DNA of 18,213 bases from an uncultured Faecalibacterium sp. (GCA_934525325.1 CAKSZE010000033.1:1-18213); one strand, 5' to 3'; numbered from the stretch's first letter, positions 1 to 6,540 are shown. Translations and numbers: made by a program. Notes: a model not told the origin generated them from the letters alone.

Positions 1-71
1 ACAGAAGTTAAGCTTACTTGTGCCGAAGATAGTTAGCTGGAAACGGCTTGTGAAAATAGGTAGTCGCCGAC
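1..71 (+). rRNA. rrf: 5S ribosomal RNA, 3' part only
   Basis: The first bases match the middle and 3' half of bacterial 5S rRNA: ACAGAAGTTAAGC (loop B/helix III region), then GTGCCGAAGATAGT and GAAAATAGGTAG (helix IV/loop E region), and the closing strand GTCGCCGAC. The 5' half lies left of the window. A Rho-independent terminator follows after about 15 bases, as expected for the last gene of an rRNA operon. The exact 3' end is set by analogy and could be off by one or two bases. Confidence 0.9.
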
Positions 72-80
72 TTAACAGAA

Positions 81-112
81 AGTCCTGAGATGAAAGTCTC
101 GGGGCTTTTTTG
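81..112 (+). terminator. rRNA operon terminator
   Basis: A 10-bp stem, AGTCCTGAGA with TCTCGGGGCT (two G-U pairs), around the loop TGAAAG, followed directly by a run of six T. It lies just after the 5S 3' end and closes the rRNA transcript. Confidence 0.9.
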
Positions 113-120
113 TTGTATAC

Positions 121-414
121 CTAAAACCACTCGCTAGGCGAGTGGTACGATAAAGATTATATCGGTGAGTAATGAAACTCAAACGAAGAATTTTGGAATA
201 GTAGAAGCTATATTGCATGAGTGCTAATTAAAGTTTGCGAACTATGAAGTTCGTAGAGCGACTTAAAATCAATAAAAGCGTACTTTACAAAATTCCAGAA
301 GAGCCTAGCCGATAATTCGTTGGCAACTGATAATGTCTATCTTGTGCGTTTGACGCATGGCCAAGAATAGAGGGCTATGCCCGCATAGGAAAAACCACCA
401 GCTCGGCTGGTGGA
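121..414 (+). ncRNA. ORF-less structured element, candidate stand-alone HEARO/omega RNA with IS605-like end hairpins
   Basis: No credible ORF exists here, but the plus strand is full of hairpins. A perfect 9-bp stem at 126-134/138-146 (loop TAG) marks the left edge. A perfect 8-bp stem at 395-402/406-413 (loop TCG) marks the right. Inside are GAGT-AATGAA-ACTC (167-180), ATAG/CTAT (198-211), GCA/TGC (215-224), CGAAC/GTTCG (238-253), GCCGA/TTGGC (308-324), TGCGT/ACGCA (345-357) and GGGC/GCCC (372-382). A long-range 8-bp pairing, GAATTTTG (188-195) with CAAAATTC (288-295), closes a multi-branched domain. Hairpin-bounded ends with a large RNA and no transposase or nuclease fit the stand-alone HEARO RNAs linked to IscB, a family within the IS200/IS605 superfamily. 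That match rests on recalled architecture, not a search. Alternatives are a non-autonomous IS200/IS605 relic or another structured RNA. Confidence 0.45.
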
Positions 415-471
415 TGTTTATTGCATAAAAATATAGCGTGATTTTTGGTTGTAATGCTAATAGGTCAGAAC

Positions 472-500
472 TTGACAGAAATACTACTATGTAATACAAT
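472..500 (+). promoter_or_regulatory. padR promoter
   Basis: TTGACA (472-477), a 17-bp spacer, then TACAAT (495-500), which is nearly consensus for the housekeeping sigma factor. The predicted transcript starts near 507 and covers padR and the membrane protein gene. Confidence 0.8.
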
Positions 501-533
501 GTAGATAAGCTACTACGCATTACATAATAGTAG
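483..533. promoter_or_regulatory. Inverted repeat, likely PadR operator
   Basis: ACTACTATGTAAT at 483-495 faces ATTACATAATAGTAG at 519-533. The arms share ATGTAAT/ATTACAT and CTACT/AGTAG. The left arm occupies the promoter spacer up to the -10 box and the right arm lies just before the ribosome binding site. PadR regulators commonly bind ATGT...ACAT repeats in their own promoter, so autorepression is the simple reading (inference). Confidence 0.55.
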
Positions 534-545
534 AGAGGAGGGCTT

Positions 546-878
546 ATGGAAAACAATGCACAACTTTTAAAGGGTGTTCTGGAATATTGTGTTCTGAAAT
601 TGATTGCGCAAGAGCCGACCTATGGTTATGAGATCGTGATGCATCTGAAACAGGTCGGATTTTCTGACTTGAGCGAGAGCACGCTCTATCCGCTGCTATT
701 GCGCTTGGAGCAACAGGGAAAGGTCACGGTGGAGCGCAGACCTTCCCCCAAGGGACCGAGCCGAAAATATTACATTGTAACGGAAGAAGGGCGGCGGGCG
801 CTTCTTGAGTTCCGGCAGGATTGGAGCCAGCTCTGCCAGCTGGTGGAAAAAATTTTTAAGGAGGAGCCAGATGAATAA
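546..878 (+). CDS. PadR family transcriptional regulator
   Basis: 110 residues, the usual size of a small PadR protein. The winged helix fills roughly residues 5-90. The family signatures are visible: the helix beginning QLLKGVLEYCVLKLI, then PTYGYEI, then the recognition region SESTLYPLLLRLEQQG and the wing ending GPSRKYYIVTEEG. A short C-terminal dimerisation helix follows (about 90-110). The start is fixed by an AGAGGAGGG ribosome binding site just upstream of ATG. PadR proteins are dimeric repressors, often induced by a small hydrophobic compound, that control an adjacent membrane protein or exporter. Here the gene overlaps the next one by 8 bases and has a consensus promoter overlapped by an inverted repeat, so it probably represses its own two-gene operon. 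The effector cannot be told from sequence. Confidence 0.93.
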   Translation: MENNAQLLKGVLEYCVLKLIAQEPTYGYEIVMHLKQVGFSDLSESTLYPLLLRLEQQGKVTVERRPSPKGPSRKYYIVTEEGRRALLEFRQDWSQLCQLVEKIFKEEPDE

Positions 879-1539
879 GTATTTTGCATTGCGAAAAACA
901 AACCGGATGCGTACTAAGCTGCTGACCGAAAAAAGTCAGGCACAGCTTAAAGAAGTGATTCGCTATCTTCGCCGGGTCAGCTGGGACTTCTGTGGCATCG
1001 AACTGGTGCGCAGTGATTTGCTTGATATTGCCATCCAAGCCAATGCGGAAAATCAGGAATTGTTTCATTCGATCTCGGACGCAAAGACTTTTGTGGATGA
1101 GGTCAAGCCAAGCTTAAAAACACTGAGAGCCGGGGATTACTTCTGGTATGCAGCACCGCTGTATTTCTTTTTTGGGTGGGGCGTTGAAGGACTGCTGCTC
1201 TATCCGCTAATTGGAAATTGGGTCTTTGAGCTTTCGGTAGGCTATCTGATGCAGTTAGCTGTTGCAGTGGCGGCGTTTTGCGTACTTTTCCGCCGGATGA
1301 TGGAGCAGGTAGGCTTTCCACCGCGAGAGCATTGGCTGAAATATGCTGCATGGCTGGTGCTTTATATCGTAATTTTGTATGGAACGGGCTGGTTCTTTAC
1401 CCAGATCGCGGGTAAGATTGTGCTGCTACGGCTTCCGATTCTTAGCTATTCGATTTTTTGTCTGCTTCTGGGTGTGGGACTGTATGCAATCCATTTCTGG
1501 CGATATGGAAAAGACCCGCGTCTGAGCGCTCGCATATAA
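871..1539 (+). CDS. PadR-coupled four-helix membrane protein, function unknown
   Basis: I chose the ATG at 871, not the earlier in-frame ATG at 805, because AAGGAGGAG lies just before it. This gives 222 residues and an 8-base overlap with the padR stop, so translation is probably coupled. Residues 1-85 look soluble, helical and charged. Four hydrophobic segments follow at about 90-112, 118-140, 156-178 and 184-210, with a short basic tail ending RLSARI. The layout (cytoplasmic N-terminal helical domain plus four membrane helices next to a PadR gene) recalls the DUF1048/DUF1700/DUF1129-type proteins often paired with PadR regulators in Bacillota. I do not recognise a specific family and see no catalytic motif. 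A role in envelope stress or in sensing membrane-active compounds is only an inference from context. Confidence 0.82.
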   Translation: MNKYFALRKTNRMRTKLLTEKSQAQLKEVIRYLRRVSWDFCGIELVRSDLLDIAIQANAENQELFHSISDAKTFVDEVKPSLKTLRAGDYFWYAAPLYFFFGWGVEGLLLYPLIGNWVFELSVGYLMQLAVAVAAFCVLFRRMMEQVGFPPREHWLKYAAWLVLYIVILYGTGWFFTQIAGKIVLLRLPILSYSIFCLLLGVGLYAIHFWRYGKDPRLSARI

Positions 1540-1570
1540 AGCAAAAAGCGGCTCCGACGCATACCTTATC

Positions 1571-1586
1571 AGGTAGTCGCCGACTT
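1571..1586 (+). repeat. Second copy of the 5S rRNA 3' tail
   Basis: AGGTAGTCGCCGACTT at 1571-1586 is identical to 58-73, the last bases of the 5S rRNA plus two. A terminator of the same design follows in both places. No other 5S sequence precedes this copy, so it is a fragment and not a gene. The two copies bracket the structured element and the padR cassette. Confidence 0.85.
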
Positions 1587-1593
1587 TACAAAG

Positions 1594-1622
1594 AGCTCTG
1601 AGAGAAATCTCAGGGCTTTTTT
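1594..1622 (+). terminator. Terminator after the padR operon
   Basis: A 10-bp stem, AGCTCTGAGA with TCTCAGGGCT (one T-G pair), closed by a GAAA tetraloop and followed by six T. It ends the padR operon. Its sequence resembles the rRNA terminator at 81-112, which suggests both came from rRNA operon tails. Confidence 0.88.
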
Positions 1623-1652
1623 GTTGCGTTGATCTGTAGCGGATTTGCAGGA

Positions 1653-1697
1653 AAAAGCGCTTTTGTCTCGTGTTATGAGATGAAAGCGCTTTATAAT
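1653..1697. promoter_or_regulatory. Promoter -10 box with two AAAGCGCTTT palindromes (cre-like)
   Basis: AAAGCGCTTT occurs at 1654-1663 and 1683-1692. The second copy runs into a TATAAT -10 box at 1692-1697; the -35 region is weak. TGAAAGCGCTTTAT (1681-1694) differs from the published CcpA cre consensus TGWAARCGYTWNCW at one position. A CcpA or LacI-type repressor binding over the -10 box of the carboxypeptidase gene is the likely reading. Confidence 0.5.
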
Positions 1698-1721
1698 TTT
1701 GCAAAAAGGATGCGATTGATC

Positions 1722-2594
1722 ATGAAACGATTCCACCGCCGCTGTCGTCGGCTATGTATTCTGGCGGCGCTACTTGTGCTGCTGGTGCTGTTTTTGCGGC
1801 AGAATGTCCTGCTGGATACAACCAGCCGACACGCGATTTTGCTGGACGCCCAAAGCGGGCGGGTGCTGGCGCAGAAACGTGCCGATGAGCGTACTGCACC
1901 GGCATCCCTGACAAAAATGATGACCGTACTGCTGGCCATTGAAGCCGAGCCGGATCTGGATAAACAGGTAACACTGTCGGAGGATATTTTTCCGCCCTTG
2001 CAGACCAAAAACGCCTCCATGGCGGGCTTTGCGCCCGGAGAGACGGTCACGGTGCGGGATCTGCTCTACGGTGCGATGCTGCCCTCCGGTGCAGAATGTT
2101 GTGAGATGCTGGCGCGGCTGGTAAGCGGTAGTGAAGAAAACTTTGCCGCACTGATGAACCAAAAGGCCGCAGAGCTCGGCATGAAGAATACCCATTTTAC
2201 GAACGTTACCGGCCTGACCGACACCGAGCACTATTCCAGCGCGGCAGATATGGCAAAGCTATTGCAGGCAGCGCTGCACAATGCGATCTTCCGCACTGTT
2301 TTTACAGCTGCACACTACACCACCACGGCGACAGCGCAGCACCCGGAAGGTGTTTCGCTGACTAGCACACTGCTGGGCAAGCTGGACGGAACAGAGCTTC
2401 CGGCGGGAACGCAGATCGAGGGCGGCAAAACAGGGTATACCGCCGCCGCAGGGCTGTGTCTGGCCAGCCTTGCCACCGTGAACGGGAAAGAGTACATCCT
2501 TGTTACGCTTGCCGCGCCCGGAGACCATGGGACGGAGCAATACAATATCCGCGATGCGGTGCAGGTGTACCGGAAACTGGCAGATAAAAAATAA
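1722..2594 (+). CDS. D-alanyl-D-alanine carboxypeptidase (penicillin-binding protein, S11 family)
   Basis: 290 residues from the ATG at 1722, which has AAAAAGGA about 12 bases upstream. Earlier in-frame starts would lengthen a poor N-terminus. A basic start (MKRFHRRCRR) and one hydrophobic segment at about 11-26 anchor it in the membrane with the catalytic domain outside. S11 motifs are SLTK at 62-65 (nucleophile Ser62, Lys65) and KTG at 236-238. The second motif reads SGA at 122-124, where the family normally has SxN, so the usual Asn is missing. The enzyme trims the terminal D-Ala of peptidoglycan pentapeptides. At 290 residues it lacks the C-terminal beta domain of PBP5-type enzymes. It appears to be a single-gene unit with its own promoter and a possible catabolite operator. 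Confidence 0.9.
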   Translation: MKRFHRRCRRLCILAALLVLLVLFLRQNVLLDTTSRHAILLDAQSGRVLAQKRADERTAPASLTKMMTVLLAIEAEPDLDKQVTLSEDIFPPLQTKNASMAGFAPGETVTVRDLLYGAMLPSGAECCEMLARLVSGSEENFAALMNQKAAELGMKNTHFTNVTGLTDTEHYSSAADMAKLLQAALHNAIFRTVFTAAHYTTTATAQHPEGVSLTSTLLGKLDGTELPAGTQIEGGKTGYTAAAGLCLASLATVNGKEYILVTLAAPGDHGTEQYNIRDAVQVYRKLADKK

Positions 2595-2615
2595 CCGTGC
2601 CACATAGGAATCGCC

Positions 2616-2644
2616 TTGCAAACCGTGCGCTCCGGCGGTACAAT
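2616..2644 (+). promoter_or_regulatory. Promoter of the YkgJ-type gene
   Basis: TTGCAA (2616-2621), a 17-bp spacer, then TACAAT (2639-2644), about 35 bases before the chosen start codon. Confidence 0.65.
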
Positions 2645-2678
2645 AGGGACATTCTATCACGGAAAAGGATGTTTGACT

Positions 2679-3404
2679 ATGCGAGACGATGCCATTGACC
2701 TGTGCGGACAGGTGGATTTTACCCGTACCGATGCCATGCCGCTGCTGGAGCGGGATGCACAGTTCCGCTTTGCTTGTGCGGGCTGCGGCAACTGCTGTCG
2801 CGGGCGGGAGGATATCGTGCTGTCCGGCTATGACCTGTGGCGCATTGCCGCCCGGCTGCGCCTGCCGCCGCAGATCGTAGCCCGGGGTTATTGCCGCAGC
2901 AGCATTGGCAGGGTGAGCCATCTTCCGGTGCTGCGGCTTGCTCCGGTGAAGGAGAACCGCAATAACTGCCCCTTTCTGACCGAAAACCACTGTGCCATCC
3001 ATGAGGCTGAGCCGCTGGTTTGCGCGCTGTATCCGCTGGCGCAGGAGATCAGCCGGGCAGGGGAGGTACACTACTTTTTACAGCCCACCGGCTGCGGCGG
3101 ACAGGTGATCGAAGCAAGAGTACAGGATTACCTTGCCCGCTACGATGTGCCCGCCCGGGAAGCCATTGACGTGCGTTGGGCGCTGACCTGCATGGCGCTG
3201 GAAGATACCGTGGAGCAGCTGGAGACAGTGCTCAGTCCGGTGCTGGTGCGCCGGATGCAAGCAAAGCTCTGGCAGGCACTGTATTTTGGCTACGATTACA
3301 CGCAGGACTATCTGCCGCAGCTGGAAGCGAACCTGCAAACGCTGGACACAGAACTGCACAAACTGACGGAGTATCAGAAAAAACGAAATAATAGTTCGAA
3401 ATAA
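2679..3404 (+). CDS. YkgJ family cysteine-cluster protein
   Basis: 241 residues from the ATG at 2679, supported by AAAAGGA nine bases upstream and by a promoter that overlaps the possible earlier TTG start. The family pattern is clear: C33-x2-C36-x2-C39-C40 (CAGCGNCCRG), then C97, C105 and C115 in a CPFL...HCAIHEAEPLVCALYPL stretch, and C139 in TGCGG. These UPF0153/YkgJ proteins are thought to bind a metal or Fe-S cluster through the eight cysteines. The biochemical role is unknown. The C-terminal 70 residues are helical and charged. It has no membrane segment or signal peptide. The spacing to its neighbours and its own promoter argue for a single-gene unit. Confidence 0.88.
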   Translation: MRDDAIDLCGQVDFTRTDAMPLLERDAQFRFACAGCGNCCRGREDIVLSGYDLWRIAARLRLPPQIVARGYCRSSIGRVSHLPVLRLAPVKENRNNCPFLTENHCAIHEAEPLVCALYPLAQEISRAGEVHYFLQPTGCGGQVIEARVQDYLARYDVPAREAIDVRWALTCMALEDTVEQLETVLSPVLVRRMQAKLWQALYFGYDYTQDYLPQLEANLQTLDTELHKLTEYQKKRNNSSK

Positions 3405-3413
3405 TTGATGGAT

Positions 3414-3446
3414 GGCCTTACTTGAATCGATAATTAAGGCCGTTTT
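3414..3446 (+). terminator. Possible weak terminator after the YkgJ-type gene
   Basis: GGCCTTA (3414-3420) pairs with TAAGGCC (3435-3441) across a 14-base loop, followed by GTTTT. The short stem and T run make it weaker than the other terminators in the window. Confidence 0.5.
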
Positions 3447-3460
3447 CAGGGAAAAGTGGA

Positions 3461-3489
3461 TTGTTTTGCCAGTGATTCTGTGATATACT
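3461..3489 (+). promoter_or_regulatory. Promoter of the ABC importer operon
   Basis: TTGTTT (3461-3466), a 17-bp spacer, then TATACT (3484-3489). It leaves a leader of about 95 bases with a small hairpin near 3497-3529. I looked for a T-box in the leader (TGG bulge and antiterminator) and did not find one. Confidence 0.65.
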
Positions 3490-3590
3490 TCACGAGTGTA
3501 AAGCGAACCTTGTTTGATCCGCTTACAATATCGGCCCGGAGTGCGGCGTCCTGTTGGCTGCAAGGGCTGAAGATAGAGGAGATCATCAAT

Positions 3591-4619
3591 ATGCGTAAAA
3601 TCACTCGTCGTTCCTTCCTGACTGCTGCCGCTGCCTGCGGCGCAGCAGCTGCTCTTTCTGCCTGCGGCGGTTCTTCCTCCGCATCTTCTGCGGCAGCATC
3701 CTCCACGGCTGCTTCTGCATCGGTCGCTGCCGCTTCCAACGGCGAAAAGTTCACCGTTGGTATCTGCCAGCTGGTGCAGCACGCTGCACTGGATGCCGCC
3801 ACGCAGGGCTTTGAGGACGCCCTGACCGCTTCCTTTGGCGAGAACGTCACCTTCGACTTCCAGAATGCACAGGGCGATTCCGCTACCTGCGCCACCATTG
3901 CCAACGGCTTTGTTTCCTCCGGCGTGGCACTGATCATGGCAAACGCTACCCCTGCTCTGCAGGCTGCACAGGCTGCTACCAACACCATCCCCATTCTGGG
4001 CACCTCCGTTACCGAGTACGGTGTGGCACTGGGTCTGGATAACTTCTCTGGCACCGTGGGCGGCAATGTCTCCGGCACCTCCGATCTGGCACCGCTGGAT
4101 CAGCAGGCAGATATGATCGTGGAGTGGATGCCCGAGGTCAAGAAGGTCGGCCTGCTGTACTGCTCTGCCGAGGCCAACAGTCAGTATCAGGTAGATGAAG
4201 TGCAGAAGTATCTGGAAGCCAAGGGCGTAACTGCTACCCAGTACGCTTTCTCGGATTCCAACGATCTGTCCTCCGTCTGCCAGAAGGCTGCGGACGAGAA
4301 CGACGCACTGTATGTGCCCACCGATAACACCGTTGCCGCCAATACCGGCATCGTGGACGGCATCTGCCGCCCGGCTAAGAAGCCTGTGTTCGCCGGTGAG
4401 GAGGGCATCTGCTCCGGCTGCGGCGTGGCCACCCTGTCCATCAGCTACTACGATCTGGGCTACACCACCGGTGAGATGGCAGTCAAGATCCTGAACGGCG
4501 AGAGCGATATCTCCACCATGCCCATCGAGTACACCGATGTGACCAAAAAGTACAATAAGGCTATCTGCGATGACCTTGGCCTGACCGCACCGGAAGGCTA
4601 TGTTGAGATCGAAGCCTGA
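3591..4619 (+). CDS. ABC transporter substrate-binding lipoprotein (ABC_sub_bind / TrpX-like)
   Basis: 342 residues from the ATG at 3591, which has GAGGAG about nine bases upstream. The signal peptide MRKITRRSFLTAAAACG ends in the lipobox LSAC with lipidated Cys25, so the protein is tethered to the outer face of the membrane. TRRSFL also resembles a twin-arginine motif. A Ser/Ala-rich linker covers residues 26-50. The binding domain has the two-lobed fold of the PF04392 family, with recognisable stretches such as VGICQLVQHAALD, NGFVSSGVALIMANATPALQ and VPTDNTVAAN. Family members with known ligands bind tryptophan or other aromatic or small organic molecules. The ligand here cannot be read from sequence. 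It is the first gene of a three-gene importer and a stem-loop follows it, which should favour higher expression of the binding protein. Confidence 0.9.
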   Translation: MRKITRRSFLTAAAACGAAAALSACGGSSSASSAAASSTAASASVAAASNGEKFTVGICQLVQHAALDAATQGFEDALTASFGENVTFDFQNAQGDSATCATIANGFVSSGVALIMANATPALQAAQAATNTIPILGTSVTEYGVALGLDNFSGTVGGNVSGTSDLAPLDQQADMIVEWMPEVKKVGLLYCSAEANSQYQVDEVQKYLEAKGVTATQYAFSDSNDLSSVCQKAADENDALYVPTDNTVAANTGIVDGICRPAKKPVFAGEEGICSGCGVATLSISYYDLGYTTGEMAVKILNGESDISTMPIEYTDVTKKYNKAICDDLGLTAPEGYVEIEA

Positions 4620-4648
4620 TAACAGCAAAACCGGAACAATAGAAAAAT

Positions 4649-4684
4649 AGCGGAGAAGAGTGGATTCTTGCTCTTCTCCGCTTT
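4649..4684 (+). terminator. Intercistronic hairpin between binding protein and permease
   Basis: A perfect 12-bp stem, AGCGGAGAAGAG (4649-4660) with CTCTTCTCCGCT (4671-4682), with a 10-base loop and only three or four T after it. The short T run suggests a leaky terminator or a 3'-end stabiliser rather than a full stop. This is common after the binding-protein gene in importer operons. Confidence 0.75.
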
Positions 4685-4735
4685 CCCGTATCAAAGCGGG
4701 AGATAAAAAAGTGTAACGTTTAGGAGGAAATTGTT

Positions 4736-5677
4736 TTGGAGATCATTGCAAGACTTGCAAACCTGCCGGGCGCTTTACCGGGTGCCTGTGCGCAGGGGCT
4801 TATCTGGGGTATCATGGCCATTGGCGTGTACCTGACCTACCGTATTCTGGATGTTGCCGACCTGACCGTAGATGGCAGCTTTGGCACCGGCGGCGCGGTG
4901 TGCGTCATGTGCCTGCTTTCCGGCATGAATGTCTGGGCAGCATTGCTGGTGGCTGTGCTGGCTGGTCTGCTTACCGGCCTTGTCACCGGCCTGCTGCACA
5001 CCTTTATGGGCATTCCCGCCATTCTGGCCGGCATCCTGACCCAGCTGGCGCTGTATTCCATCAACCTGAAGATCATGGGCAAGGCCAACCAGTCCATCAA
5101 CGTGGACAAATACGGTCTGCTCATCTCCCTACGCTGGGTCAAGGAATTTGCCCTGCATAACCCCATCATTATGGTCATCCTTGTTACGGCGGTGGTCATC
5201 GGGGTGCTGTACTGGTTCTTTGGCACGGAGCTGGGCTGCGGCATCCGTGCTACCGGCTCTAACCCTGCCATGTCCCGCGCACAGGGCATCAACACCAACT
5301 TCAACATCGTGCTGGGACTGGCTGTCTCCAATGCGCTGGTGGCGCTGTCCGGTGCGCTGCTCAGCCAGTATCAGGGCTTTGCAGATGTCGGCATGGGACG
5401 CGGTGCTATCGTCATCGGTCTGGCTGCCGTCATCATCGGCGAGGCCGTGTTTGGCCGCATCTTCCATAACTTTGCCCTCAAGCTGGCCTCTGTTTCCATC
5501 GGCGCGATCATCTACTATATCGTCATTCAGCTGGTGCTGACGCTGGGCTTTGATGCAAACCTGCTCAAGCTGCTCAGCGCTTCTGTGGTGGCAGTGTTCC
5601 TTGCCGTGCCGTACTGGAAGGGCAAATACTTCTCGAAGCCGGTCAAAAAGGCAAAGGAGGACGCAAAAAATGCTTGA
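4736..5677 (+). CDS. ABC transporter permease (BPD_transp_2 family, TrpY-like)
   Basis: 313 residues starting at TTG 4736; TAGGAGGAAA lies eight bases upstream and no ATG or GTG fits better. The protein is strongly hydrophobic, with about eight or nine membrane segments and no long soluble domain. The early motif LTYRILDVADLTVDGSFGTG is characteristic of permeases that pair with PF04392 binding proteins, and the region GCGIRATGSNPAMSRAQGIN is the cytoplasmic loop that contacts the ATPase. It forms the channel, probably as a dimer. The stop codon overlaps the ATPase gene by 8 bases, so the two are translationally coupled. The basic tail KPVKKAKEDAKNA faces the cytoplasm. The substrate is not known. 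Confidence 0.92.
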   Translation: MEIIARLANLPGALPGACAQGLIWGIMAIGVYLTYRILDVADLTVDGSFGTGGAVCVMCLLSGMNVWAALLVAVLAGLLTGLVTGLLHTFMGIPAILAGILTQLALYSINLKIMGKANQSINVDKYGLLISLRWVKEFALHNPIIMVILVTAVVIGVLYWFFGTELGCGIRATGSNPAMSRAQGINTNFNIVLGLAVSNALVALSGALLSQYQGFADVGMGRGAIVIGLAAVIIGEAVFGRIFHNFALKLASVSIGAIIYYIVIQLVLTLGFDANLLKLLSASVVAVFLAVPYWKGKYFSKPVKKAKEDAKNA

Positions 5678-6467
5678 GATCCAAAATGTTTCCAAAACCT
5701 TCAATGCAGGCACGGTAAACCAGAAAACCGCCCTGAACGGCCTGAACCTGAAGCTGAACGAGGGTGATTTTGTTACCGTGATCGGCGGCAACGGTGCGGG
5801 TAAATCCACTATGCTGAATGCCGTTGCCGGTGTGTGGCCGGTGGACGAGGGCAAAATTTTGATCGACGGCGTGGACGTCACCCGCCTGGGTGAGCATCAG
5901 CGCGCCGCCTACATTGGCCGCGTGTTCCAGGACCCCATGACCGGCACTGCCGCCACCATGCAGATCGAGGAAAATCTGGCGCTGGCAGCCCGGCGCGGCA
6001 AGCGCCGCACCTTGCGCATCGGCATCACCAAGGCTGAGCGGGAGCAGTACCGCGAGCTGCTCAAGACCCTTGATCTGGGCCTTGAGGATCGTCTGACCGC
6101 CCGCGTGGGACTGCTTTCCGGCGGTCAGCGGCAGGCGCTGACTTTGCTGATGGCTACCATGAACAAACCCAAGCTCTTGCTGCTGGACGAGCACACTGCC
6201 GCACTGGACCCCAAAACGGCCCTGAAGGTGCTCACCCTTTCGGCGCGCATCGTGGAGGAGAACCACCTGACCACCATGATGATCACCCACAACATGAAGG
6301 ATGCCATCAAATACGGCAATCGGCTTATCATGATGCACGAGGGTCATATCATCTACGACGTGGCAGGGGAGGAAAAGCAGAAGCTCCACGTCTCCGACCT
6401 GCTGGCCAAGTTCCAGATCGCCAGCGGCGGCGAGTTTGCCAACGACCGCATGATCCTGTCTAACTAA
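5670..6467 (+). CDS. ABC transporter ATP-binding protein (TrpZ-like)
   Basis: 265 residues from the ATG at 5670, preceded by AAAGGAGG inside the permease tail. All ATPase motifs are present: Walker A GGNGAGKST (39-47), Q-loop Gln87, signature LSGGQ (149-153), Walker B LLLLDE (169-174) with catalytic Glu174, and the switch His207 in MITHNM. Length and order are normal for the energising subunit of an importer. It would work as a homodimer on the cytoplasmic side of the permease. It is the last gene of the operon and is followed 14 bases later by a strong terminator. Confidence 0.95.
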   Translation: MLEIQNVSKTFNAGTVNQKTALNGLNLKLNEGDFVTVIGGNGAGKSTMLNAVAGVWPVDEGKILIDGVDVTRLGEHQRAAYIGRVFQDPMTGTAATMQIEENLALAARRGKRRTLRIGITKAEREQYRELLKTLDLGLEDRLTARVGLLSGGQRQALTLLMATMNKPKLLLLDEHTAALDPKTALKVLTLSARIVEENHLTTMMITHNMKDAIKYGNRLIMMHEGHIIYDVAGEEKQKLHVSDLLAKFQIASGGEFANDRMILSN

Positions 6468-6481
6468 GCCAGAACAAAAGG

Positions 6482-6515
6482 GCATTCCATCCGCTTACGG
6501 GTGGAATGCTTTTTT
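6482..6515 (+). terminator. Terminator of the ABC importer operon
   Basis: GCATTCCATCCG with CGGGTGGAATGC, 12 bp with one T-G pair, around the tetraloop CTTA, followed by six T. Confidence 0.93.
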
Positions 6516-6540
6516 CTGTGTCCTGCTTGCGGGCACAAAG

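Noticed and set aside
305..556. An 83-residue minus-strand open frame in the first intergenic region
   Set aside because: It covers the structured element and padR promoter, has no ribosome binding site and a composition unlike a real protein.
3490..3590. T-box or other known riboswitch in the leader of the ABC importer, given its TrpXYZ-like genes
   Set aside because: No T-box sequence, no antiterminator and no terminator hairpin in the leader; only a small hairpin is present.
3078..4694. A 538-residue open frame on the minus strand over the YkgJ-type and binding-protein genes
   Set aside because: It is the shadow of GC-rich genes on the plus strand: no ribosome binding site, low-complexity Gly/Ala/Cys content, and the plus-strand products have clear family motifs.
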